From Bacteroidota bacterium (lineage in GTDB: Bacteria > Bacteroidota > Bacteroidia > B-17B0 > Aurantibacillaceae): a stretch of 38,658 nucleotides of DNA. This document shows, piece after piece, positions 16,112 to 24,482 of this stretch (position 1 is the stretch's first letter; every line of letters starts with the position of its first letter). The notes beneath the pieces were generated by a model. The model had not been told where the DNA came from. It was given only the letters and a program-made list of their open reading frames with translations, and ran no database searches. Location of the stretch: positions 1 to 38,658 of the forward strand of contig JAAFIL010000032.1 of assembly GCA_013297775.1 (NCBI GenBank), given 5' to 3'. Made by a program: the position numbers and the translations under genes.

Positions 16112-17149
16112 TTACAAAAAGATCACTTTTCCTTTTTCACCAATTTCGTTTTCTACCACTCTACCAATAGCATGTACTGTTTTTTTATTTTGAATACACC
16201 ACGCTTCAAAAGTAGGTACATACGTTTCAGAAACGCTGAATAATAAGCCACCACTGGTTTGAGGGTCGCAATACAACATAAAATCTAAATCTATCATGCC
16301 TTCGGTTTGGGCTTCGTAATGACTAAAATTACGTGTGGTGTTATCTGGATAAATAAATTGATTTTGGTAATGCGCTACATGAGGCAAAAATGGGACTTGT
16401 GTTTTTTTAATATGAATATTTAAAGGTTTTGTTCCAATCATTTCTAAAGCATGCCCTACTAATCCAAAACCTGTAACATCGGTCATTGCTGTTATGTAAG
16501 GTAATGCACCTAGTTCAAAACCTAAATCATTTAAAGTACACATCGTGGTTAATAGCGCTTCGTAATAGGAACTACTTAATGCCCCACGTTTTAACGCTGT
16601 ACTTAAAATGCCAGTGCCTAAAGGTTTACTCAAGTAAAGAATATCTCCTACGTGTAGTGTATGATTTTGTTTTAAATGCGCTTTAGGCATGCCTCCTGTA
16701 ACTGCTAATCCAAAAAAGGGTTCGGTACTTTCAATGCTGTGGCCGCCAGCCAAGCTAATGCCCGCTTGATGACAAACGGTGCGCGCGCCATCTAAAACCT
16801 GAGCTGCTAATTCGGGAGGTAACTGTTGTGTGGGCCATCCTAAAATGGCAATGGCCATATAGGGTTTGCCTCCCATTGCATATACGTCGCTAAGGGCGTT
16901 GCAAGCGGCTACTTTTCCAAAATCAAAAGCGCTGTCAACAATGGGCATGAAAAAGTCGGTGGTGCTAATCAATAATTCATTTTCATTAAGGGCATAAACA
17001 GCGGCATCGTCGGCGTTAGCATTACCAACTAATAAATGTGGGTCGTTAAAAACTAAGTCTGTTTTTAAAAGTGTTTTTAAAACTGAAGGAGCTATTTTAC
17101 AGCCACAACCGCTGGCTTTACTGTAATGGGTTAACTTAATGTTTGACAT
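16112..17149 (-). CDS. selD: selenide, water dikinase (selenophosphate synthetase)
   Basis: SelD converts selenide and ATP into selenophosphate, the selenium donor for tRNA 2-selenouridine and selenocysteine. The N-terminus matches the family closely: LTHYSKASGCGCKIAP, with the active-site Cys15 and Lys18 corresponding to E. coli Cys17 and Lys20. It is therefore a Cys-type, not a selenocysteine-type, enzyme. Other family segments are GGHSIESTEPFFGLAVTG and TDVTGFGLVGHALEM. The 345-residue length is normal. The start overlaps the end of mnmH by 19 bases, so the genes are co-translated. No selA, selB or tRNA-Sec is seen in the window, so the visible use of selenophosphate is tRNA modification. 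Confidence 0.96.
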   Translation of the reverse strand: MSNIKLTHYSKASGCGCKIAPSVLKTLLKTDLVFNDPHLLVGNANADDAAVYALNENELLISTTDFFMPIVDSAFDFGKVAACNALSDVYAMGGKPYMAIAILGWPTQQLPPELAAQVLDGARTVCHQAGISLAGGHSIESTEPFFGLAVTGGMPKAHLKQNHTLHVGDILYLSKPLGTGILSTALKRGALSSSYYEALLTTMCTLNDLGFELGALPYITAMTDVTGFGLVGHALEMIGTKPLNIHIKKTQVPFLPHVAHYQNQFIYPDNTTRNFSHYEAQTEGMIDLDFMLYCDPQTSGGLLFSVSETYVPTFEAWCIQNKKTVHAIGRVVENEIGEKGKVIFL

Positions 17150-18171
17150 AAGGTTTCAAATTCTTGTTTTATAAGCATGGCATTTATAGCCACATCATCT
17201 GTATGGCTTTCTATTAAAACAAATTTAGTTTCTGTTTTTTTTTGATGTTGAAAGGCATAAGCTTTGTCGTAGTAATTCAGAACACGTTGCGCCACATCTT
17301 CTATGTTACTTTGGTCAAGCATCAATAGACACTCTTTAGCGAGTTGCCCACCTAATTGCTCGCTTATGCGAATAATACTTTCTTTTAAAACTGGAATAGA
17401 GGCGTTCCCATAATCGGCTACTATTTTTTTTAAACGTAATTCGAAGGGAAGTATCAATTTTAAAACGGGTGCTTTTTTCATTTGAAGCCAAAATGAATAA
17501 GGTATTTTATTATAACCTATGCTCATGGCCTCATCTTCTATCAAAAACGGTAAGGTTTGTTGTTTTAAAGCATTGTAAAAATTATTTTCGAATAGTTGTT
17601 GAGGGGTTTGTGCTTTTTCGCCAATAGCACCAAACGCCGAGCCTTTGTGGCTTGCGAGTTGTTCTAAGTCAATGGTTGGCAATAGTTTTTGGTGGTGGAT
17701 GTGCCTTAAAATATCTGTCTTATAGCTGCCCGTAGGCCCACCTAACAAAACCAATGCGTGTAGTTGTTCGAAGTGATTTAATACCATGCAGCGGTAGTTT
17801 TTATAACCTCCATTTAATAGTTTGGCGGCCATCCCATGTTGGTTAAGCAGCCACGTAAAACTATTACTGCGCATGCCGCCTCTAAAACAATACACATAAA
17901 CAGGTTTTGCACGTGATAGTTCTTTTACTTTGTTTACCCAGTAATCTAGTTTCGGTGTAACCAATTCGTAACCTCGGTCAATTGCCGTTTGTTTACCTTT
18001 TAATTTATAGAGCGTTCCTATTTCCGCACGTTCTTTATCTTCAAAAAGCGGAATATTAATGGCATTCGGAATATGTCCTTTTTTGTATTCAATGGGCGCG
18101 CGAACATCTATTAACAGATGCTGAGAACTTTGTGTAATAAATGAATCTACATCTAGCCCTTCGCCCTTCAT
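17131..18171 (-). CDS. mnmH: tRNA 2-selenouridine synthase
   Basis: MnmH (SelU/YbbB) replaces sulfur by selenium at wobble uridine 34 of Lys, Glu and Gln tRNAs, through a geranylated intermediate. Residues about 10-125 form a rhodanese domain with the catalytic loop CFRGGMRS (Cys95) and the substrate-handling strand HLLIDVRAPIEYKKGHIPNA. Residues about 140-330 hold a P-loop, GGPTGSYKT (144-152). At 346 residues the length is usual. The start lies 2 bases after the stop of the BNR-repeat gene and its end overlaps selD, so all three are probably one transcript. Functionally mnmH and selD form a complete selenium-transfer pair. Confidence 0.95.
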   Translation of the reverse strand: MKGEGLDVDSFITQSSQHLLIDVRAPIEYKKGHIPNAINIPLFEDKERAEIGTLYKLKGKQTAIDRGYELVTPKLDYWVNKVKELSRAKPVYVYCFRGGMRSNSFTWLLNQHGMAAKLLNGGYKNYRCMVLNHFEQLHALVLLGGPTGSYKTDILRHIHHQKLLPTIDLEQLASHKGSAFGAIGEKAQTPQQLFENNFYNALKQQTLPFLIEDEAMSIGYNKIPYSFWLQMKKAPVLKLILPFELRLKKIVADYGNASIPVLKESIIRISEQLGGQLAKECLLMLDQSNIEDVAQRVLNYYDKAYAFQHQKKTETKFVLIESHTDDVAINAMLIKQEFETLCQTLS

Positions 18172-18173
18172 CG

Positions 18174-20747
18174 TTAAAGTTTCACAAAACGCTGCGTTGC
18201 AGAAACTTCTTTTCCAGTAACAGTAATAAAATATAAACCTTCTGCAAGCGAGGATATGTCTATGTTTTCTGAGTTGGTTATCACATCTTTCATTACTTCT
18301 TTTCCTTTGGCATCATAAATAGAATAAGCTGTAATGGCTTTATCAGAACTCATCAAACGAATGGTGTTGCTGGCTGGGTTTGGATAAACACTAAAGTTGA
18401 GTTTAGGAGCAGCCACATTATTGGTTATATCCGAGGTAAGCGCCAAATTACTAACATCAATAGATTGTAACGAACGGGCGTAAGTTCCAGCTATTAAACG
18501 GTTGTTAACCCCATCTAAATCAATATCCCAAATTGGAATGAGAGGCATATTACCTCCTAAACGTAGCCAATTAACACCTCCATTGGTTGTATAATAAACA
18601 CCAATGTCAGTAGCTACAAATAATACATTTTCATTACCCGGCTTAATCAGCACATCATTTATTCCTGTTTGAGGTAAGTTACCGCTTATGTTTATCCAAG
18701 TGCTTCCATTGTTAACCGATTTATGGATGTGTGGAATGTAAGAGTTGTAACGGTAACCGCTGTGTGTAACGTAAACGTTATTGGTTACATTTGGCGAGGC
18801 GTGAATAGAAGTTACATAACGGTTAGGTAAGGTCATTTGTAAACTATCCCAAGTGGAACCGTCATTTAGAGAACGCCAAACGTTTCCATCAGATGTGCCT
18901 ACATAAATGTGTTGCGAGTTTAAACGCGAGTTGTTAATAGCACTAATGGTGTGAAAACGGTTTCCAAAAATAACACCGTCTGTTAAATCAGGGCTAATGG
19001 GTGTCCAGTTATCGGTTGGATTGGTAACATTTTTAAATACGCGGTAAGTACCTGTGTACATAATATTGCTGTTTGAGCCGAACACATAAGGCATATCCCA
19101 GTTGCGGCGGTCGCTAGTTGGAAGCGTATTATCGAAGCTATTAAAGTTAAGCCCACCATCTGTTGTAACCCATAAATTACCGTTTTGGGTTTCGGTATAA
19201 ATTATATTGGGATTGATAGGGTCGTGTCGCGGTTGAAAGCCATCGCCACCAAATACCCTCGGCCAAAGGTTAATTGTTGTTGTATTGCCATTGGTAGTAC
19301 CGTTATCTTGAGCCCCCCCCCAGTAATCGCCAGGTTGATGCGGGTTTACCGCTACTCTATAAAATTGTGTATTAGGGATGTTATCAATTTTCAACCAGCT
19401 TGTACCATCATCATTAGTTTCATACAAGCCGCCGTCGGTTGCCATAATGTAATTACCAGGGCCTTTAAATTGCATCCCATGACAATCTGCATGTGGGTTA
19501 TAAGTCCACCAAGGTGGCTGGTTTATAAACCAACTTAACCCACCATCAACAGAGCGAAAATGTTCTACCCCTAAGATGAAAATATCGTTATCGTTAGTTG
19601 GATTGACATAAATTTTACCAAAGTACCAACCAAAGCTATTGTGTAATCCGTTAGCAGGCGCACCTACTTGTAAACCTGTAAAACTAGTACCTCCATTGGT
19701 TGTTACATAAACATCATTCAAATTGTAAGTACTATCACAAACTGAAACGTATAGTTTATTAGGATTTTGCTTACTCATGCAAATACCATAGCGCGCTAAT
19801 GACCCGCCAGGTAATCCGTTTTGTAAGATACTCCAACTAGCTCCGCCGTTACCTGTTTTGTAAACCCGAGAAGTTGTACTAAATCCTAAACTCTCTTGAT
19901 TGGTTCTGATACGCGACCAACTGGTAGCGTAAACAATATTTCCATTAGTTGGATGAATAACTAAATCGCTTACACCTGTTTGGTTATCAATGTAAAGTAC
20001 TTGTGTCCAACTGGCTCCCCCGTTCGACGATTTATAAACTCCTCGGTTTGTATTACGTTGCATGGGCACTCCCATAGAAGCGGCATAAAGTACATTACTA
20101 TTAGTAGGGTTTACAATAATACGGGAAATAATACCCATTTGCGTTAAGCCAATGTTTGTCCAAGTTTGACCACCATCGGTACTTTTATAAATACCATTTC
20201 CTATAAAGGCTGTAAAGGGCGTATCTGGGTCTCCAGTTCCCACATACATGGTGTTACTATTAAATGGATCGAACGTAATACAAGCAATAGACAAAGCAGC
20301 TTGATTGTCAAATATAGGCACCCAAGTTTGTCCACCATCTATTGTTTTAAACAAGCCACCGCCCGGGTTACCAGCAAACATAATATTAGCGTTTGTAGGA
20401 TGAATAGCAAAAGCTGTTATTCGCCCGCCAATATTGATAGGACCTTCTAATTGCCAATTGGCGGCACTTGCAGCACTCTTAGATAAAAAATTAGAACTAG
20501 ATACCTCTGAAACGTTGTCATTCAACATTTTTGAGTAGGCTCTGTAATCCAAATTCAAATCGGGGTAAGAGCGCATAAAAGCAAAGTGTTCTGCCGGACG
20601 CATCAAATCTTCTCCCTCCTCCTCTTCAAGTTCTGAAAACTCTGCATTATTAACAGTTGGAGAAATAACCTTTAATTTAAAATAATAAGTAGTTACTAAA
20701 CTAACCAAAGCCAAAGCAAATGTGGCTATTAATACTCTTTTTTTCAT
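18174..20747 (-). CDS. exported BNR/sialidase-repeat (VPS10-like propeller) protein with T9SS sorting domain
   Basis: This 857-residue protein begins with a hydrophobic export signal (VLIATFALALVSLVTTYYF). From about 90 to 770 it carries many beta-propeller blades with Asp-box motifs such as STDGGQTW, SSNGGASWTQ, TDGGLNFNS and TTNGGVNWLR, spaced by NPTNSNVLYAAS-type strands. The last 75 residues (FSVYPNPASNTIRL ... GLYFITVTGKE ... FVKL) are a typical type-A type IX secretion sorting domain, so it is delivered to the cell surface or medium. Catalytic residues of true sialidases are not evident; similar proteins are usually annotated as glycosyl hydrolase or WD40/BNR-like. It lies only 2 bases upstream of mnmH, an odd partner for tRNA selenation, suggesting shared transcription without shared function. 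Confidence 0.85.
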   Translation of the reverse strand: MKKRVLIATFALALVSLVTTYYFKLKVISPTVNNAEFSELEEEEGEDLMRPAEHFAFMRSYPDLNLDYRAYSKMLNDNVSEVSSSNFLSKSAASAANWQLEGPINIGGRITAFAIHPTNANIMFAGNPGGGLFKTIDGGQTWVPIFDNQAALSIACITFDPFNSNTMYVGTGDPDTPFTAFIGNGIYKSTDGGQTWTNIGLTQMGIISRIIVNPTNSNVLYAASMGVPMQRNTNRGVYKSSNGGASWTQVLYIDNQTGVSDLVIHPTNGNIVYATSWSRIRTNQESLGFSTTSRVYKTGNGGASWSILQNGLPGGSLARYGICMSKQNPNKLYVSVCDSTYNLNDVYVTTNGGTSFTGLQVGAPANGLHNSFGWYFGKIYVNPTNDNDIFILGVEHFRSVDGGLSWFINQPPWWTYNPHADCHGMQFKGPGNYIMATDGGLYETNDDGTSWLKIDNIPNTQFYRVAVNPHQPGDYWGGAQDNGTTNGNTTTINLWPRVFGGDGFQPRHDPINPNIIYTETQNGNLWVTTDGGLNFNSFDNTLPTSDRRNWDMPYVFGSNSNIMYTGTYRVFKNVTNPTDNWTPISPDLTDGVIFGNRFHTISAINNSRLNSQHIYVGTSDGNVWRSLNDGSTWDSLQMTLPNRYVTSIHASPNVTNNVYVTHSGYRYNSYIPHIHKSVNNGSTWINISGNLPQTGINDVLIKPGNENVLFVATDIGVYYTTNGGVNWLRLGGNMPLIPIWDIDLDGVNNRLIAGTYARSLQSIDVSNLALTSDITNNVAAPKLNFSVYPNPASNTIRLMSSDKAITAYSIYDAKGKEVMKDVITNSENIDISSLAEGLYFITVTGKEVSATQRFVKL

Positions 20748-21180
20748 ATTAAAACTATTAAGTTGTTCAATTAAGGGGGAGTATTTAATAAATGTAATCT
20801 AAATTACAGAATTAAACGTAAAAATAAGTCAATTGTTTCAATATTTAATTACTCAAAAGAGGAAAATAAAATGACGGCATCCGATTTAACAATCTGAAAT
20901 AGAAACTTTATTTTTATTTGAGTTAAATCTCTTAGTCAAAATGAGGTAGTAAAAATTAACAGTATTAAAAAAGTTAAGGATTGTGTTTTGAAGCATTTTT
21001 TTGAAATCTAATCTATTTTATGATGTATTAAGCCTTGAAAACTATTTATGCACTTCGCAAAAAATACTTTTATAAATATAACAGTTTGGCATAAACTTTG
21101 TCTGATAAGATGTGTTACAAAGATACTTAGCCATAAAGTCGCTTTTATTTTAGATAAACGGCATTAAAGAGCTTAATATT
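20748..21180. other. divergent intergenic region
   Basis: This 433-base AT-rich stretch separates the divergent BNR-repeat gene and the small basic protein gene, so it must hold both promoters. A GTAATCTAAATTAC palindrome lies near 20797. TTTG/TAAAC-TTTG strings near 21085-21102 could belong to a promoter but do not fit the spacing well. No gene or repeat family was recognised. Confidence 0.4.
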
Positions 21181-21612
21181 TTGCGTATTATTGTAATCTC
21201 AAAAGTGAGAACATTTGTTTACATATTTTTAATTTTATTGGGTATTTCCCTTTCCACGCCACTTATTGCCCAAACTGGTGGTCGCAAAAAGGAGCATAGA
21301 AATCAAAAGCGCGGCGGTTTTAAGTTATTTAAAGGTCGAAAAAGTAAAGGTAATGCTGATGCTTTTGCCAGAAGCAGTCGTAAACGCGGTTTTTTTGCAA
21401 GAGTTTTAGGAAGAAAAACAAATAGTCAGGGTTGGGCGTATCGTTCGACTAAAATGAGTCGAAAACAACATACCGAAGATCGTCATGTATTTAAACGTTA
21501 CCGTACCAAAGGCAAAAGAACTAATTTTAGTATTCTTAGTAGGCAAAATCGAGATCGTGAACGCTCTCGTGTACGTGGTGTAAAAGTCTTTCACAAAAAG
21601 AAGCATTCTTAA
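21181..21612 (+). CDS. small basic secreted protein
   Basis: The protein has a signal peptide (TFVYIFLILLGISLSTPLIAQ) followed by about 110 residues extremely rich in Arg and Lys (GGRKKEHRNQKRGGFKLFKG, SRKRGFFARVLGRK, RDRERSRVRG). No family is recognised. Mature proteins this basic could bind DNA, lipopolysaccharide or peptidoglycan at the surface. A second protein of the same style lies at 34573-34851. No ATG is available: the open frame starts at TTG 21181, while GTG 21205 gives a more compact signal peptide (MRTFVYIF...) and is at least as plausible. Translation as a real gene is supported by the clean signal peptide and AQ cleavage site. Confidence 0.65.
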   Translation: MRIIVISKVRTFVYIFLILLGISLSTPLIAQTGGRKKEHRNQKRGGFKLFKGRKSKGNADAFARSSRKRGFFARVLGRKTNSQGWAYRSTKMSRKQHTEDRHVFKRYRTKGKRTNFSILSRQNRDRERSRVRGVKVFHKKKHS

Positions 21613-21665
21613 TTAGGAATTATAAACATTTCTTATTTATACCCTCAAGCTAAACTAGTATTTTT

Positions 21666-21673
21666 TACTTTTG
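21666..21673 (+). promoter_or_regulatory. -7 promoter box of purD
   Basis: TACTTTTG matches the Bacteroidota -7 consensus TAnnTTTG exactly. It overlaps the upstream TTG (21671) of the purD frame, which supports the ATG at 21692 as the real start. A clear -33 box is not visible. Confidence 0.5.
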
Positions 21674-21691
21674 TGCATTCAGATAAACCCT

Positions 21692-22972
21692 ATGAATGTT
21701 TTAATACTCGGATCAGGTGGTAGAGAACATGCCTTTGCATGGAAATTAGCACAAAGTAAGCATCTACAAAATCTTTATATTGCGCCAGGAAATGCGGGTA
21801 CGGCTAATTGTGGTACCAACATTCCCATTTCTGTCAACGATTTCGAGGCAATTAAAAATTTAGTATGGGAAAAAGACATTAACATGGTGGTTGTAGGGCC
21901 TGAAGATCCGCTCGTTAAAGGCATTCACGACTATTTCTTACAAGATGATGTATTAAAAGATATTCCAGTTATTGGTCCAAAGAAAGATGGTGCAATATTA
22001 GAAGGCAGCAAAGACTTTAGTAAGCAATTTATGATTCGTCATGGTATTCCAACGGCTCGCTACCAAAGTTTTACAAGCGAAACACTTCAAGAAGGTTTAA
22101 CCTTTTTAACAACGCTAAATGCGCCTTTTGTTCTAAAGGCCGATGGATTAGCTGCGGGGAAAGGCGTTCTAATACTAAATACCCTCGAAGAAGCTCAATA
22201 CGAATTAAGTGCCATGCTAATTCAGCAAAAATTCGGTAAAGCTAGTTCAACAGTGGTCGTCGAAGAGTTTTTAAATGGAATAGAACTATCCGTTTTTGTG
22301 TTAACTGATGGAAAAACATACAAAATACTTCCGGCCGCTAAAGATTACAAACGTATCGGAGAAGGAGATACCGGATTAAATACAGGTGGGATGGGAGCAA
22401 TTAGTCCTGTTCCATTTGCCGATGCTGCATTTTTAAAAAAGGTAGAAGAACAAATTATTAAACCCACCATTACAGGGTTTTTAAAAGAAAATATAGATTA
22501 CCGCGGTTTTGTGTTTATTGGTTTAATGAATTGTAATGGCAATCCTTTCGTTATTGAATACAATTGTCGTATGGGTGATCCAGAAACCGAAGTTGTATTG
22601 CCGCTCATCGAAAGCGATTTGTTAGATATTTTACAAGGCGTTGCAACTCAGACGTTACATACTAAAATATTGAAGATAAGCCCTCAGGTAGCTGCAACTG
22701 TTGTTATGGTGAGCGGTGGTTACCCCAATGATTATGAAATCGAAAAAGAAGTAACCATTACAACAGAAACAAATGAAACGCTAATTTTTCATTCAGGCAC
22801 AAAGTTAAAGGAACAAACTATTTTAACCAGTGGCGGTAGGGTATTTGCCTTAACTTCATTTGGAGAGTCTATCACAGAGGCCGTTAATAAAAGTTTTGTT
22901 CAAGCTGAAAAAATTCAATATCAAAACAAGTATTATCGAAAAGATATAGGAAAAGATTTATCGCAATATTAA
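21692..22972 (+). CDS. purD: phosphoribosylamine-glycine ligase (GAR synthetase)
   Basis: PurD joins glycine to phosphoribosylamine with ATP in the second step of purine synthesis. The N-terminus MNVLILGSGGREHAFAWKLA is the classic GARS start; the ATP-grasp domain shows VLKADGLAAGKGV, VVEEFLNGIELSVF, KDYKRIGEGDTGLNTGGMGA and FVIEYNCRMGDPETEVVLP, and a normal C-terminal domain follows. I place the start at ATG 21692, since the open frame further left begins with a TTG inside a promoter box and adds only MCIQINP. It is a monocistronic gene as far as visible, followed 45 bases later by R1 copy C. Confidence 0.97.
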   Translation: MNVLILGSGGREHAFAWKLAQSKHLQNLYIAPGNAGTANCGTNIPISVNDFEAIKNLVWEKDINMVVVGPEDPLVKGIHDYFLQDDVLKDIPVIGPKKDGAILEGSKDFSKQFMIRHGIPTARYQSFTSETLQEGLTFLTTLNAPFVLKADGLAAGKGVLILNTLEEAQYELSAMLIQQKFGKASSTVVVEEFLNGIELSVFVLTDGKTYKILPAAKDYKRIGEGDTGLNTGGMGAISPVPFADAAFLKKVEEQIIKPTITGFLKENIDYRGFVFIGLMNCNGNPFVIEYNCRMGDPETEVVLPLIESDLLDILQGVATQTLHTKILKISPQVAATVVMVSGGYPNDYEIEKEVTITTETNETLIFHSGTKLKEQTILTSGGRVFALTSFGESITEAVNKSFVQAEKIQYQNKYYRKDIGKDLSQY

Positions 22973-23017
22973 ATGTTAAATATCTCATAATAGTACTCCT
23001 TCATTTTCCATTGCCTA

Positions 23018-23109
23018 TTTAACCACAATTTCAAGAAATTGGGTACTTTAGAATAAAATAGCTAATTCTGTAAAACACTTAAAAACAGTACTTAAAAATA
23101 AATTAGATG
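23018..23109 (+). repeat. R1 dispersed repeat, copy C
   Basis: It reads TTTAACCACAATTTCAAG, then ACTTTAGAATAAAATAGCTA, ATTCTGTAAAA and a degraded AAATTAGATG end. The stem bases differ from copy B yet still pair (CAATTT with AAATTG). It lies between the convergent purD and dprA ends. Confidence 0.75.
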
Positions 23110-23123
23110 AAAATACTTGAAGT

Positions 23124-24242
23124 CTAAGCAACCCATTTATACATTTTACCTGGCATACTTTTTATGAGATGGTTAAACTCCATATTCAACAAACCAGATA
23201 CAGCCTTACTAACTGGCATTTCGCTTAAAAAACTAATCTCATCCAAATGCAATTCTGGTTTTGCTTTAAAACATCTAGCAATAACTTCTTCTTCTACATT
23301 CAAAAAGATTGGGATAGAAACCTGAGAACGAACTGGTTTTTTAACTACTTGCTCTTGCCAATTCATAGCATAAAGTAAATCAGACGCATTCTCAATAAGT
23401 GAAGCCTTGTTTTGCTTGATTAACCCATTAGGACCTTCCGATAAAACCTCACCTGGGCGACCAGGAAAAGCAAAAACATCTTTATTGTAACTTTGTGCAA
23501 TAGTAGCCGTAATTAAACTACCACCAGTTCGCTTGCTTTCTACTACTACCAAGGCATCTACCATCCCTGCTACAATGCGGTTGCGTCGAGGAAAATTAAC
23601 TGCATCTGGACTGGTATTACTCATAAATTCAGTAAGTAATCCCCCGCAATTAATCATCTTTTTAGCAATTCTATCGTGGGTATCTGGATAAATGCGATCT
23701 AAACCATGGGCCAAAACGCCAATAGTAGGTATTTCCGATTGCAAACATTGCTTATGAGCGGCAACATCTACGCCATAAGCAAGCCCACTAACAACTAAAA
23801 CACCGCTTTGTCGCAAGTCGCTAACAAATTGCATGGTTTGCGAAATCCCATACTCACTTGGGCATCGGGTTCCAACTACACCAACAATTTTATCAGCATT
23901 CAAATTGGCATTACCTTTATAATAAAGCAAAATTGGACCATCCACACAGTGTTTGAGGCGTTGCGGATAATTCGTATCTGTAAAGAACAGAGGTGTAATT
24001 TTATGCTTATCAATAAACGCTAACTCATATTCTGCCTGTTGAAGTGCCGATTGGCTCTTCGAAATAATATTTTGTGCTAAAATAGAACCAATACCAGGTA
24101 TTTTTAATAATTGACTTTTTTTCGTTTCAAAAATAGCTTTGGCACTACCGCAATAGGCCAGCAAATGTTTGGCATTAACATTACCTATACCTTCTATACA
24201 GGTTAACCCAATTTGATAGTTTAATTCATCTATATCTGACAT
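23124..24242 (-). CDS. dprA: DNA-processing protein DprA
   Basis: DprA binds incoming single-stranded DNA and loads RecA during natural transformation. Residues 15-60 form helix-hairpin-helix units (CIEGIGNVNAKHLL, LKIPGIGSILAQNI). The Rossmann-like core has GVVGTRCPSEYG (121-132), SGLAYGVDVAAH (152-163), a FPRRNRIVAG segment (217-226) and the VVVESKRTGGSLITA strand. A winged-helix-like tail follows, where LHLDEISFLSEMPVSKAVSG sits at about 330-349. Length (372) is normal for Bacteroidota. It suggests possible competence, though no other competence genes are in view. It is convergent with purD and divergent from the TonB receptor gene. Confidence 0.95.
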   Translation of the reverse strand: MSDIDELNYQIGLTCIEGIGNVNAKHLLAYCGSAKAIFETKKSQLLKIPGIGSILAQNIISKSQSALQQAEYELAFIDKHKITPLFFTDTNYPQRLKHCVDGPILLYYKGNANLNADKIVGVVGTRCPSEYGISQTMQFVSDLRQSGVLVVSGLAYGVDVAAHKQCLQSEIPTIGVLAHGLDRIYPDTHDRIAKKMINCGGLLTEFMSNTSPDAVNFPRRNRIVAGMVDALVVVESKRTGGSLITATIAQSYNKDVFAFPGRPGEVLSEGPNGLIKQNKASLIENASDLLYAMNWQEQVVKKPVRSQVSIPIFLNVEEEVIARCFKAKPELHLDEISFLSEMPVSKAVSGLLNMEFNHLIKSMPGKMYKWVA

Positions 24243-24482
24243 AATACGTTTATTTATGGTTCTCTTAATATGAGTTATTTAATTGTATTTACGGGTTTAT
24301 AGTTAATGTTTTAATTTGTTCAAAATTTTATATTAAAGATAATCACTTAAACCGATTGCTTTAAGTGATAAGTTACAATAATAAATCCTCTCAATTCAAA
24401 TGATTTTGTGTGAATATAGTATTGAAAATAATTGGTATTTTTTATTTGGTTTAGTTTTTATACCTTGCCACTTATTTTTTCT

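Noticed and set aside
16112-17149. Selenocysteine in SelD
   Set aside because: The active-site position is a Cys codon (GCGCK) and no in-frame TGA is read through.
18174-20747. Active sialidase
   Set aside because: Asp-box repeats are many, but the Arg triad and catalytic Tyr/Glu of sialidases could not be identified.
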